In this document: positions 18,331 to 27,810 of the stretch, one piece after another
Position numbering within the stretch: position 1 is the stretch's first letter
Layout of the letters: each line of letters starts with the position of its first letter
Assembly: GCA_003427395.1 (NCBI GenBank)
Contig: BFEA01000010.1
Span: 3,539,646-3,574,358, forward strand
Origin: Chara braunii
Lineage: Eukaryota > Streptophyta > Charophyceae > Charales > Characeae
DNA: 34,713 nt
Direction of reading: 5' to 3'
Position numbers and translations under genes: made by a program
Notes under the pieces: model-generated
Databases searched by the model: none
Told to the model about the DNA's origin: nothing
What the model saw: the letters and a program-made list of their open reading frames with translations, nothing else

Positions 18331-19153
18331 GTGTATGACGTAGAGGGATGAGTGAGGACTCTTGACTAGTGCTGGCCAAACTCTCTTTATGTGTACTCTC
18401 TAAGATTATTATGAGTTCTCATTCTTCCCTACCTTATCTTGTCATTGCTCGAGTCAGTCAGTCTTGCTTCTTTTGCATTGACTCTGCCTGATGATTATGC
18501 GTCTTAATGATCTTGTCACAGTTCTCAAAATAACTAAATTGGCAAGATTGATGCATGCATAACATATCAGAATTTTATGATTATTATTTGCATGATTCTT
18601 GTTGTTCCGAATCAAAATAAAAGATTCCTAAGACCGGGGTCCGACGAAGACCACAATTGAAGGGCCTCTCTCGAAGCCGAATGCACACAACAGGGAGGGA
18701 TTTGCTTTAATTAATTTATTTTATTCATTGCCAACTTCAGCAAAATTCTGCGTGACAGCCTGTTGGCTTTCTGGTCGCCCGAAGAGGCCGACTAGAAAAA
18801 GTACGATAAAAATGGCCCCGTTGCCGAAGACATGAAAATTTTTCGTTTCCGGAACAAGCCTAGGTCAGCATGAGCTTAGCGTTTTGATTAGGGCTTGAGA
18901 ACTGTTGACAATCCTTGGATTTCCAAACTAACTCTATTATTTTGATTGAGACATTATTGTCTTGGAAATTCTTAGTTGCTAACTGGGTCTTATTTCTTCA
19001 CGTGTGAGATACTACACTGGACCGAAGGAGAAAACCGACTTTACTTATTGGAGAGTATCATGTTTGATTACAGGTATGCCTTATGAGCCTTTGATGTCCT
19101 TCAAAAACTGAGAAAGAAGAGAATGAGTCAGAAGCTAAGAGATTCCATCAAGA
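18331..19153. other. AT-rich spacer between modules 1 and 2
   Basis: No coding remnant recognised. GGCCCCGTTGCCGAAGAC (about 18813) resembles GGCCCTCGCGGCCGAAGAC on the minus strand of the right arm (about 29469-29451), perhaps a scrap of the arm sequence. A poly-purine AAAGAAGAG and module 2 follow. Confidence 0.3.
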
Positions 19154-19545
19154 ATGTTAACCACTGACTCACTTAAAGAACTCTCAAGATTAACTATTAA
19201 AAGGGTATTCCCCTATTCGTATGAGCACTGTTGCGTTTACTATTCTGGCGGTTCGACCGTCTGTGTAGTGCTGACTCACTTCTTGGAGGGAGATATTTCT
19301 GATATTCGTCCTTACATCAAGAAGGGCGATTGTAATGATGGTGGGGCCTTTAACCAGTTATGAAAAATCGTTGTTTAGTCTATCTACCATGAAAAGACAG
19401 ATCGAACCAGGCGAAAGAAGAGAGTGAAATGGGCGTTAATGCTTGTAACCTATGAGGCAATTCTAATTCCGTTTATTCCTGAGTGTTACTTTGATCGAAG
19501 TAATTGGTTGTCAATAATTAACATGGTACTGAGGTGGAAAGAATG
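19154..19545 (+). pseudogene. Unknown repeated protein module, copy 2
   Basis: The frame reads Y-E-H, V-C-V-V-L-T-H-F, D-I-S-D-I-R-P-Y-I-K-K-G, then a stop. In another frame K-R-V-K-W-A-L-M, I-P-F-I-P-E and N-W-L-S-I-I-N-M-V-L-R-W follow. The last block parallels N-W-F-T-V-I-E-F-V-L-K-V in copy 3 and M-S-V-M-I-D-F-V-W-K-V in copy 4, so each module appears to have two conserved halves about 80-100 residues apart. Confidence 0.45.
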
Positions 19546-19671
19546 AGAAGGTTATCATGAGAACAAGAGAAATTTCAGCAAAGGAAATCAGACAGAGAAG
19601 ACTAAAATTTGGCAGAGGTTCAGGTCCAAGCAAGGAAAAAGTCGAGTACCTCCTTAAATCACCACAAGCGG

Positions 19672-20130
19672 TTATCGGGTAGATGAAAATTCAGGAATGA
19701 AAATTCTGAAGTTAGAGTTTTGGGCAATCTGAAAATCATGAATAGTCCTGAAGTGGTGAAAGGTCCGAAGACCTTGAAAACCACTTGTTTAGGCAGGCTG
19801 CATCCTGAAGTGGTGAAGGGTGTCCTAAAGTGGTCAAGTGAGAGTTTTTGGCAGTCTGAAAATCCTGAATGGTCCTGAAGTGGTGAAAGGTCCGAAGACC
19901 ATGAAAACCACCCTTCACCACATGAGGATGCAGCCTTCCTAAACAGGTGGTTTTCAGGGTCTACAGAGTTTTTACCATTTCAGGACCATTCAGGATTTTC
20001 CGACCTGAATGGTCCTGAAGTGGTGAAAGGTCCGAAGACCCTAAAAACCACCTGTTTAGGCAGACTGCATTCTGAAGTGGTGAAGGGTGTCCTGAAGTGG
20101 TGATGAAAAATACGACTATTGTTAACCTAC
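19672..20130 (+). mobile_element. Fold-back-like element, copy 1
   Basis: About 460 bp matching 27334-27810 in direct orientation. It starts GCGGTTATCGG, contains AAAATTCAGGAATGAAAATT, several copies of CCTGAAGTGGTGAAAGGTCC, inverted copies (CACCCTTCACCAC, TTTCAGGACCATTCAGG), and GTTTAGGCAGGCTGCATCC in both orientations, and ends GTGATGAAAAATACGA then TTGTTAACC. The internal inverted blocks would let it fold into long hairpins. It has no coding capacity. GGTTA at one end and TAACC at the other are the only terminal inverted bases visible. It sits between modules 2 and 3 of the array. Confidence 0.75.
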
Positions 20131-20505
20131 TCTCGAAATCATTGAATGCTCTAAGTGAGAAAGATGCGTTCTCATACAAGATCGTCAAGTATGAGATGGT
20201 TGAGAGTGGATGGGAGCAGGAACAATTATATGTCTTGACATTCTACTTTACAGACTTCGACACATATGATGTAAAAAATTATGTTCCTGAAGAGAGAAGT
20301 GTTGACGCTGTGTATGGGAGATGAAGGGATTTGCCGAGGAAGTTGTACATAAAGAGAAAGAGAGTTTTGAGAGAGAAAATAAGTATTTCATTGGATCTGC
20401 TCAGTTTTCTGTCTTTGAGGGATTCCCAACTCCTCCTTTACCTGATATTTTGTCTTGAAACAACTGGTTTACTGTGATTGAGTTTGTGTTGAAGGTGAGA
20501 AGAGA
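20124..20505 (+). pseudogene. Unknown repeated protein module, copy 3
   Basis: The best preserved copy: Y-K-I-V-K-Y-E, G-W-E-Q-E-Q-L-Y-V-L-T-F-Y-F, D-T-Y-D-V-K-N-Y-V-P, then a stop. In a shifted frame, Y-F-I-G-S-A-Q-F-S-V-F, G-F-P-T-P-P-L-P-D, a TGA, then N-W-F-T-V-I-E-F-V-L-K-V-R-R. The same order is seen in copy 4. Not a family I recognise; the mixed hydrophobic and Tyr-rich pattern suggests a compact alpha/beta domain, which is a guess. Confidence 0.5.
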
Positions 20506-20643
20506 CCAAAGACGCAGATGAGTCAACCATACGCACCTTGAAAAGTGAGACCCTGATTTAGGCTGGGAAGAGGATATAGGAGGCTGAGTAAGGAGGATTC
20601 TGATAAACTGGTCACTTCTCTTAATTTTATAACAAGGAGAGTT

Positions 20644-20995
20644 GTGATTCCCTACGAGATTGTGAAATATGAGGCACTAAAGAATCTGGGATGGGAATAT
20701 GATAATATGTATATCCTTACCTGCTATTTTTTTTACCTTGACGAGTTTGACATTGGGATCTACATGCCACGACATAGGTTTGAAGAGTGTAGAAGTGATC
20801 GATGTTGGCAACGAACGTCTGATATTGTGCATGATTAAAAAAGAAGACTGAATGAGTAGGGGAGAGTTTCTCTTCGAGTACCTATATTAGGCCTTTCACT
20901 GGGATACCGTCTCCACTTGTTAAAGGGTTTATATTTTCAAGGAATAATATGTCAGTCATGATAGATTTTGTATGGAAGGTGAAGAGGGCTCAAGA
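20644..20995 (+). pseudogene. Unknown repeated protein module, copy 4
   Basis: Reads I-P-Y-E-I-V-K-Y-E, then G-W-E-Y, M-Y-I-L-T-C-Y-F, F-D-I-G-I-Y-M-P-R, R-F-E-E. After a frame change come R-P-F-T-G-I-P-S-P-L-V-K and M-S-V-M-I-D-F-V-W-K-V-K-R-A-Q, aligning with the second half of copy 3. Confidence 0.5.
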
Positions 20996-21074
20996 AGAAT
21001 ACTCTTAGCAACAAGGATAACTGCTGTGAGAAGCAGACTTCATGAAGTAAATGGGTTTGATAATCCTTTGTAAT

Positions 21075-21795
21075 TCTGAGGTATGAGACATGTGCAAGAG
21101 AGCAAATAATATTTCATATTCTAGTGGTCAAATTCCTGAACACCGGCAGCCTGGACGTGAGAATTTACGCTCCAGCATGCCTAGAGAAGGAAGTTGATTA
21201 TTTGGAATGCTGGTTGGGAGCTTATATCAGTCTTATAAGGCCAAAAACGTGGTTGGAAAAATTACAGAGGAAAGTAACTTGGGGAGAAGGAATAAGGCAA
21301 TTTGAGAGACTCCCTAGTTTTTTAACTACTGATGGCTTTGATGATAGGAGAGACTGGTCGCCTCTCCTTGAAGTTATTGTCATAGTAGGTAACGCGAGGG
21401 AGAGTGACTCTACAATTGTGATAAAGTTCTTACTTTTAAATATTTTTGAATACCAGTTTGAGATCCCTGACTACACTCTTTTAGAGATCTACCTCTCCTC
21501 ACACTGTCCATAGTGATTGATAATGCCCGGTACGGTTGAGCAGCTAACATTCGGAGTTGTATTGGAAGGAAGAGTTATCAAGACAGAGGGGATTCTTCAG
21601 ATCTCAGACATGAGCCTCTCTGCTTTGGATGAGCTTGAGGTCATGCAACCTTTCTTTGATCGGATAAGAGACTCTGCCCTGAGAATCTTCACTGACCCAA
21701 CTGAGATCAGTTATTTATTGAAGGTAGTGAAAGTGGGGATTACTGAGAGAATATCATATCACTCCTCTAGAGAACGAGTCTCTCTTGCCAGAAGA
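21075..21795 (+). pseudogene. Unknown repeated protein module, copies 5 and probably 6
   Basis: From about 21081 one open frame reads R-Y-E-T, E-Q-I-I-F, L-V-V-K-F, L-D-V-R-I-Y-A-P, then F-E-R-L-P-S-F and R-D-W-S-P-L-L-E-V-I-V-I-V. It follows the module pattern without a break for nearly 150 codons. A further stretch, S-T-I-V-I-K-F to I-Y-L, and a second frame (21517-21813) ending E-I-S-Y-L-L-K-V-V-K-V may be a sixth, more diverged copy. This is the least damaged part of the array and lies directly before gag. Confidence 0.4.
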
Positions 21796-21813
21796 ATTAA
21801 CAGCGGTTCATAA

Positions 21814-22216
21814 GTCATGCAATTTGACTATGAGATTATAAACCTGACACGGTACTTTATGATCCAGGTACTGTGAAAGGATACAACAGAAGACTGAATA
21901 GGGATGATGAGAAGGAATTGATTGAGGATTATATTGAAAGACTGAGAAGAATTGCGTTGCCACTCTCTACGTACAAAATTGTCAAGCGGTGGAGCAAACA
22001 AGGGAGGAGAGATACAAACCTGTATCCTTTGCAAGAAGAGTAAGAAATTGAAAACTAAGAAAGAAGGGGTCAAAAGTGACAGGAAGAGAGGTAAGAGAGT
22101 ATCAGAAAACGTTTATGGTCAAAATGGTCGGACGAGGGAGACCTAGTTCTTCTGCAAGGACTCATGAAGAGACCCTGGTTGGTGTTATATGACGATTGGT
22201 CGAGAGAGTTGACACA
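21814..22216 (+). other. Degenerate spacer between module array and gag
   Basis: Basic, Lys-rich frames (K-K-S-K-K-L-K-T-K-K-E) with stops. Probably decayed internal element sequence; no motif recognised. Confidence 0.3.
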
Positions 22217-22690
22217 ATAAAATGAGGGTCGGATATCGCAAGAGCAAAGAGGCCAGATGTGAGAATTTCATACTTCAGATGGCCTCAGGTAAATTATTTA
22301 TTGGATGAGTATGAGTTATTTGGGGGTCGGTTATGGTTGGACTGACAAACAACGACTCAATCACCTTCTATCCTTTTGTGACACTGACTCAAGGTTGGTT
22401 GTTCAAGAGTTGATGGAATGGGCTACAACACGGGAAGAAGTTAAAGAGAGAATGAAGAGAAAATTTGATAAAGACTCTGTCTCAACTACTATCAAGGACC
22501 TTCTCAACATCAGAAGAGTTAAGCATGACACTTTTAATGTTTTCCTTCAAACTTTCATTCGAACAGCCAGGAGAATCCCATATTTGGATGAGGCTCATAG
22601 ATGCAATATTTTTTTTTACTACCATTACAGATAATGAGAGACAAATTGTTCTCAATCAAGTTCAGCACTACCCTGTCAGATGAGACGAAA
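22217..22690 (+). pseudogene. Gag capsid-like remnant of a Ty3/Gypsy element
   Basis: The frame R-P-D-V-R-I-S-Y-F-R-W, N-Y-L-L-D-E-Y-E breaks near 22320. Another frame continues G-W-T-D-K-Q-R-L, F-C-D-T-D-S-R-L-V-V-Q-E-L, W-A-T-T-R-E-E-V-K-E-R-M-K-R-K-F, then F-N-V-F-L-Q-T-F and R-R-I-P-Y-L. This spacing (W near the start, a W before an E/K-rich segment, a final R-K-F) is typical of Ty3/Gypsy capsid domains. A further frame change occurs near 22610 at a run of T. Capsid forms the intracellular particle in this element family. Non-functional here. Confidence 0.6.
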
Positions 22691-22836
22691 TGGTTGCAAT
22701 AGTCAGGACTCTGCCTACGGCCTCATAAAAAAATGGTTACTGGATCAGATCAGTACATTGGCTAAAAACTGAGAGACCGAGAATGATATGAACAAAGGAA
22801 ACAATTTGAGGGCTGAAAAATTTTATTCAACGGGTT

Positions 22837-23148
22837 ATGGTCAATTGCATGCCTGCTAATCATGTTGCGGATGAAAAGGGGAAGAAGAAGGTTGAAAGTG
22901 AAGATGAAGAAGATCATGATGATGATGACGGCTATTGTAAGAGAGGTGATTTCTCTAGATCAAGAAAGAACAGAAGGAATGGTGGAAAAGATAACAGGGA
23001 AGGAAGGAAGTATGATGAATGTTCAAGGAAGAACTTTGTCTGTTATCATTGTGGTGAAGGAGATCATACTACAACCTACTGTAAACCTCTGGAAGAGGAT
23101 GTGAAAAGTGGGGTGGCTAAGAAGGATGCTTACATGAAGAAAAAATGA
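22837..23148 (+). pseudogene. Nucleocapsid part of gag with a CCHC zinc knuckle
   Basis: An open frame of about 103 codons. An acidic tract (E-D-E-E-D-H-D-D-D-D) is followed by a basic one (R-S-R-K-N-R-R-N), then C-Y-H-C-G-E-G-D-H-T-T-T-Y-C, an intact CX2CX4HX4C knuckle (about 23042-23083). Such knuckles bind element RNA in Gag. It lies in the right place, after capsid and before protease. Confidence 0.8.
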
Positions 23149-23159
23149 AGAAAAAAAAG

Positions 23160-23765
23160 AAGAGAAAGACCAATGTGAATGTCCATTTCCTCATTGGTGA
23201 CTTGCCTGAGGAACTTGTGCAGAAAACCGATAGTTTTTTTTCATTAACCGGATTATGACTGCAGTCTCTATCTTTAATGGAAGACATGCCCGATGAGGTC
23301 TCTTCAAGTAAGTTTTTGTTAGGGGAGAGTTCAGCATCTCAGATTCCATATGGATTAGTAACATTTTCTTATAGCGAGTCTGCCTGTTCAGCCAACATGA
23401 TGTCTTCCGAAGGCGATTTACCACCGGAACTTGTCATGGAACCCAATGAGGTGATTGGAGAAGTGAGGAATCTTCAAGCACATTTTACACCATAAATGAT
23501 AGAGGAAAAAAAGAGAAGAAAAGTCGAAGAGACTCTAATTGACATCCTTGATTATCAAGAACCAGACATTCATTTTAAAAAGAGTGAGCAAGGGAAGAAG
23601 AAAAAAATTATCCTAAAGAGTGAGCTGGAAGATGGAACTGTAATTACAGATGTAATTAAAAAAATATTAGAAGAAACAGAAGTGACTTTGTCTTTCAAAG
23701 AGGCAATGACGTTAGTGTCAAAGTTGAAAGAGGAACACAAGAAGTTAATTGAAAAAAACAAATGA
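23160..23765 (+). pseudogene. Gag-to-protease linker remnant
   Basis: H-F-L-I-G-D-L-P-E-E-L-V is followed by frame changes. A clean open frame at 23496-23765 begins M-I-E-E-K-K-R-R-K-V-E-E-T, continues L-D-Y-Q-E-P-D, and is Lys/Glu-rich and likely helical. This region is variable in Ty3/Gypsy elements and I assign no activity. Confidence 0.4.
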
Positions 23766-23819
23766 AAGTTAATTATCTGGGATCAGTCTTCCCCAGCCAA
23801 GTCAACAGGACCTTACCTA

Positions 23820-24310
23820 GATGTAAAATGGGATTCGCAACCATGGGTTGTGGGTATCTAACTATCTACATTAATCAGGTGAAAATCCGAGTCTTAGTGG
23901 ATTCTTGAGCAGAAATGATACTTATCTCTTAGAGAGCTATGGAAGCCTGCGACCTGACCATTGATAGGCCATCGAAGCAAATATTAAGTAATATTGTTGG
24001 GCAACTCTTCGTGGCAGGGTTTACTGACAATTTGCCCATCAGGGTTGGGATGATGTCAGTTAAACTATTGGGATTTGTTGTACCAGATCTAGACCATGAT
24101 TGTACTATGGGCACTCAGTTCTTGCACAAGATGAAAGTTGTCAAGTTCTTTAGTCATGAAGGCTTGTTCTGGATTGGCTTGCAAGATCCGGAGACTGCAC
24201 AGGTATCAACTAACTCAATCATAAGGGAAAAAATTGTTGAGAAAATAAGGAAGATAAAAGGAAAAGACAAGCAACAAGTCAAAGAGGAAGTCTCGGTTGA
24301 TATTAATTAG
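23820..24310 (+). pseudogene. Retropepsin-type protease remnant with broken active site
   Basis: One frame reads V-K-I-R-V-L-V-D-S, then TGA at 23906-23908 where the Gly of the catalytic Asp-Ser/Thr-Gly triad belongs, then A-E-M-I-L-I-S, a TAG, and R-A-M-E. The frame from 23939 continues through V-G-Q-L-F-V-A-G, P-D-L-D-H-D and G-T-Q-F-L-H-K-M, the usual second half with its I-L-G-x-x-F-L equivalent. The Asp codon itself is 23900-23902. This protease cleaves Gag-Pol in intact elements; here it cannot be made whole. Confidence 0.7.
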
Positions 24311-24779
24311 ATTTCAAAGATGATGAAATCTCTTGACAAACTCAAAGTTGAAGACGGGCAGATTGAAGTATTTATGAAGGCTGTTGAAACTGCTAAGGGT
24401 AAAAAAATTGAATTAAAATTTGCATTAACTTATCATTTTTTAGGAAAATAGTCACTGGGTCAAAAAAAAAAATACAAGTCCAAGGGGGTGAAGAAAAACT
24501 CGGTGACAGTCATAGTAGAAAAGGATTATAATGAGGCACTAGAAAAGGAAAGAAAAATTATTAAAGCATTAACGGGTTGTGCAAAATTGGGGCAAAAAGT
24601 CACTAGGGAAAAATTTCACACAATGAAGGTAGGGTCAAATCAATTTATCATGCCTAAAGAGAAAAAATATATCTTCAAAGTGTGTCAAAAATTATCCGGA
24701 GCATTCTTCTTTAATGATGAGGAGAGAGGGTCGTTGGAACTTGGACGTGGATATGATCAAGATGCAAAAAATTTGGACA
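24311..24779 (+). pseudogene. Protease-to-RT connection remnant
   Basis: Mostly Lys/Glu-rich frames. 24488-24784 is open: V-T-V-I-V-E-K-D-Y, a Lys-rich segment, then F-I-M-P-K-E-K-K-Y-I-F and F-F-F-N-D-E-E-R-G, leading directly into the start of the reverse transcriptase. The F-I-M-P-K-E-K-K-Y-I-F part resembles the region just before the first RT motif in this retroelement group. Confidence 0.45.
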
Positions 24780-25800
24780 GTTGATCATATTCAGTGGAAT
24801 GACAGACCAACCAAGTATGCCCTTAAAGAAGAAGCAGAGGTAGTAAAATATCTTGATAAGAAGATTGTCTCCAATGTTGCTGAACCTGCTGATGATTTGT
24901 ATGTTAACCACTAGTTTTGTTTTTGAAAATCAGGGGGTGGACTGAGGTGGATACAAAATATTCAGAAGTTCAACTCAGTAACGGTACGTGATGCAGGTAG
25001 TCTTCCTAATGCCGATCTCCTTTCTGAATCTTTTGCTGATCAATGCATTTATTCCTTAATTGATTTATATTCTGGCTATGATCAGTTTTCAATTGATCGC
25101 ACTAGCCGACCAATTACTGTCATGCACACGCCGAGAGGGCTCATTCATATGTGTGTGCTCAGGGTTGGACCACTGATGTGACAGTGTTTCAAAGAGATAT
25201 AATCCAAGTCATGCAGAATATCTCTCATGAGATAACCAGTCCTTACATTGATGATAATCCTGTGAAAGGACCCATGGTCAGGGATGGGAATTTGGTTGTT
25301 GATGGGGTCAGAAGGTTCGTCTGGGAACATGTTGAAGGGGTAAAGATTTTCCTAGTGTGTGGTACCTCAGGATTGAACCAATGATGTGGAAGTGGTTCAA
25401 AAGGATATGATCCAGGTCATGCAGGATATCTCTCTTGAGATAATCAGTCCTTACATTGATGATAATCCTGTGAAAGGACACATGGTAAGGGATGAGACTT
25501 CGGTTGCTGATGGGGTCAGAAGGTTCGTCTGGGAACATCTTGAAGGGGTAAAGATGGTCCTAGAAAGACTTCAGAAATATAACATGATCGTCAGTTGACC
25601 AAAGTCCCTTCTCTTTCAAATAGAGGTAACCATCTTGGGCTTTAGATATTTCTCCAAAGGTAGGAACCCTGACCCCAAGAAGATAGATAAAATTTTGAAC
25701 TGGTCTCTGTCACTCAAGCTAGTGACAGACGTCAAAAGCTTATTGGGTGTATGTGGGTTTTGAATAATTTTCATTTCTCATTTTGTTACCCTTGCAGAAC
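24780..25800 (+). pseudogene. Reverse transcriptase remnant (Ty3/Gypsy)
   Basis: Motifs in order over several frames: V-D-H-I-Q-W-N-D-R-P, E-E-A-E-V-V-K-Y-L, W-I-Q-N-I-Q-K-F-N-S-V-T-V-R-D-A-G, L-P-N-A-D-L-L, S-L-I-D-L-Y-S-G-Y-D-Q (first catalytic Asp at 25062-25064), S-R-P-I-T-V-M-H-T-P-R-G-L, V-F-Q-R-D, then Y-I-D-D-N-P-V-K-G (25244-25255). The Y-I-D-D block occurs a second time 208 bp on. L-L-G-V-C-G-F and A-E-P-L from the RT/RNase H connection follow at about 25738-25802. At least four frame breaks are visible. RT copies element RNA into DNA; this one is dead. Confidence 0.85.
25160..25575 (+). repeat. Tandem duplication of the RT YIDD block (about 208 bp)
   Basis: From GG(T/A)TTG-A-C-A-TGATGTG at about 25164 and 25372 the two copies run in parallel through TCCTTACATTGATGATAATC, CTGTGAAAGGAC, GGGGTCAGAAGGTTCGTCTG and TTGAAGGGGTAAAGAT. 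They are highly similar, much closer than the element is to functional relatives. The 208-bp offset is not a multiple of 3, so the copies are in different frames. Confidence 0.9.
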
Positions 25801-25859
25801 CTCTAAGATAGAATGTGAGACAATGGGTTAACTTATCGTGGACTGAGAAAAGACAAATT

Positions 25860-26530
25860 GTTGCAGAAACTTTACAAGAAAAAATAAAAAATGGAGGTGT
25901 AGTGTTGGGGATATCTTTTTACGATGATGAGGAGGGAAGACCCTTCATCATCGAGGCAGATGGGGAACCGTAGCTCTTGGTGGTGTGCTTATTCATAAAA
26001 ATGGCAATGAAAAAGAGAGACCCTTGAGATTTTAGAGTGAAACTCTTAACTTTACAGAAAGAAGCTACAACCAGTTTAGAAAAGAGTTACTGACAATCAT
26101 TCATTGCCTCAGGTGCTTCATGCACTATGTACTTGGAAGAAGATTCATCATGAAGACTGATATATCTGATGTGAGTGGTGCTATTAAAAAACATCAACAA
26201 GTGGATCCAACGGTAAGCAAGTGGATTACCTTTATCTGGACTTCTTATTTTAAACTGGAAAAGATCCTTACTGAAAAGAATCGAGTATATGACCTAAGTC
26301 GAATTGAATGGAGAAAACAGGAAGATGAAGATATCGATGAGATTATTGAGGAATCTGCCTATGTTGATAATTTCTTGAATGAAGAAGACGATGAAGATTA
26401 TAAGGCGCAAAGTTCCTCTAAGTGGAGCTTGTGGCTTGAAGAAAGAGACAACTGGGGAGATATCCCTGATGCTTATGTCTGTGAGTTAATTATTGAAAAG
26501 GAGGAAGAAGAAGAACCAAACAATTAGTAT
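25860..26530 (+). pseudogene. RNase H remnant with acidic tail
   Basis: G-R-P-F-I-I-E-A-D-G-E-P, then a stop, A-L-G-G-V-L-I-H, a stop within R-F-*-S-E-T-L-N, then E-R-S-Y-N-Q-F-R-K-E-L-L, I-I-H-C-L-R-C-F and H-Y-V-L-G-R-R-F-I-M-K-T-D. This is the usual Ty3/Gypsy RNase H order with the D-E-D positions still visible. A later N-R-V-Y-D-L-S-R matches the domain end. After it the frame 26120-26527 continues into a long acidic segment (E-D-E-D-I-D-E, N-E-E-D-D-E-D). RNase H removes the RNA strand during reverse transcription. Inactive here. Confidence 0.8.
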
Positions 26531-26755
26531 TCTAGGATCAATGCAGCGGTTGTGGTTGTTCATGAACTGGGAGAGAATTATGGTTCAAAGAATGAAGAAG
26601 ATGGTGATAAGAAAAAATAAGAGATATAACTCATCTTTGAATAATATGATGAAATTTATCAAGAGAATGAGAAGAAGATGGAAAAAGAACGATTAAAGGA
26701 GTAATACTGCAAAAACTTAAGGAAGAAGTTTAAATTAAAAAGAGGTCACCTCTTT
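26531..26755 (+). other. Lys/Arg/Met-rich spacer before integrase
   Basis: Repetitive AGAAGATGG-type sequence; the frames are compositional. Likely decayed continuation of pol. Confidence 0.35.
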
Positions 26756-27326
26756 GTGGATGGTAAAGGAGGCTTACCTCCACTAAGAGTTGTATGTGAG
26801 AAAAAGAGACGACTAGAAATAATTGTTGCTCTACATGAAGGTGTTGCTGGTGGCCACAGGGCTGTTGAAGCAACTTACTCTAAAACAGTTAAACTTTACT
26901 TCTGGTCTGGCATGAAAGACATGATTTACAAATTTTGTAGGTCATGTGTGTTATGTTAGATGAGGTCTACAACAAGAATGATTGAGTCATTATTTCCTAC
27001 TATCCTGGTAGAACCAGGTAGCCGAGTCCCTTCGGATCTCATCACCATGCCCTTAGGCTAGGCAAGGGATGAGATACATACTGAATATGATAGATGAGTT
27101 TTCTGGATATGTTGAGACAAAGACTCTGAAAAGGAAGACAGCCGAGCAAGTGGCTGACTGGATAGAGGAAGTCTATCTCAGATACCCCTTCATCAGAGAG
27201 TTTGTCTCAGACAGAGGATCTGAATTTAGAAATGAGATTGTAAGAAGAACTACTCTCAGACTGGGTGTCAGAATTCGATATGTAACTATCTATCATCCTC
27301 AAGCAAACAAACATTTTGATTGCACA
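26756..27326 (+). pseudogene. Integrase remnant, N-terminal finger and first part of the catalytic core
   Basis: H-E-G-V-A-G-G-H, A-T-Y-S-K-T-V-K-L-Y-F-W-S-G-M and F-C-R-S-C-V-L-C form the HHCC zinc finger (about 26833-26958). The core follows: S-D-L-I-T-M-P-L (first Asp, 27035-27037), a stop and frame change, T-A-E-Q-V-A-D-W, F-V-S-D-R-G-S-E-F (second Asp, 27210-27212), and Y-H-P-Q-A-N at about 27291-27308. The sequence then departs from the family and enters the fold-back-like element, so the catalytic Glu is separated from the two Asp residues. Integrase inserts element DNA into chromosomes; this copy cannot work. Confidence 0.85.
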
Positions 27327-27808
27327 GGCGGTTATCGGAAAACTGAAAATTCAGGAATGAAAATTCAGGAATGAAAATTCTGAAGTGAGAGCTTTGGGCA
27401 CTCTGAAAATCCTGAATGGTCCTGAAGTGGTGAAAGGTCCGAAGACCCTGAAAACCACCTATTTAGGCAGGATGCATCATGAAGTGGTGAAGGGTGTCCT
27501 GAAGTGGTCAAGTGAGAGTTTTGGGCAGTCTGAAAATATGAATAGTCCTGAAGTGGTGAAAGGTCCGTAGACCATGAAAACCACCCTTCACCACTTGAGG
27601 ATGCAGCCTGCCTAAACAGATGGTTTTCAGGGTGTTCGGAACTTTCACCACTTCAAGACCATTCAGGATTTTCAGACTTGAATGGTCTTGAAGTGGTGAA
27701 AGGTTCGAAGACCATGAAAACCATATGTTTAGGCAGGCTGCATCCTGAAGTGGTGAAGGGTGTCCTGAAGTGGTGATGAAAAATACGATTGTTGTTAACC
27801 TTCTATCT
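27327..27808 (+). mobile_element. Fold-back-like element, copy 2, inserted in integrase
   Basis: A direct match to 19672-20130, starting GGCGGTTATCGG and ending ATGAAAAATACGA, TTGTTGTTAACC. It shares CCTGAAGTGGTGAAAGGTCC several times in both orientations, with CACCCTTCACCAC and GTTTAGGCAGGCTGCATCC. The integrase reads correctly on both sides: Y-H-P-Q-A-N before, E-R-G-H after. I could not define a target duplication. Being inside a recognisable gene, this copy gives independent evidence that the sequence is mobile. Confidence 0.8.
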
Positions 27809-27810
27809 TC

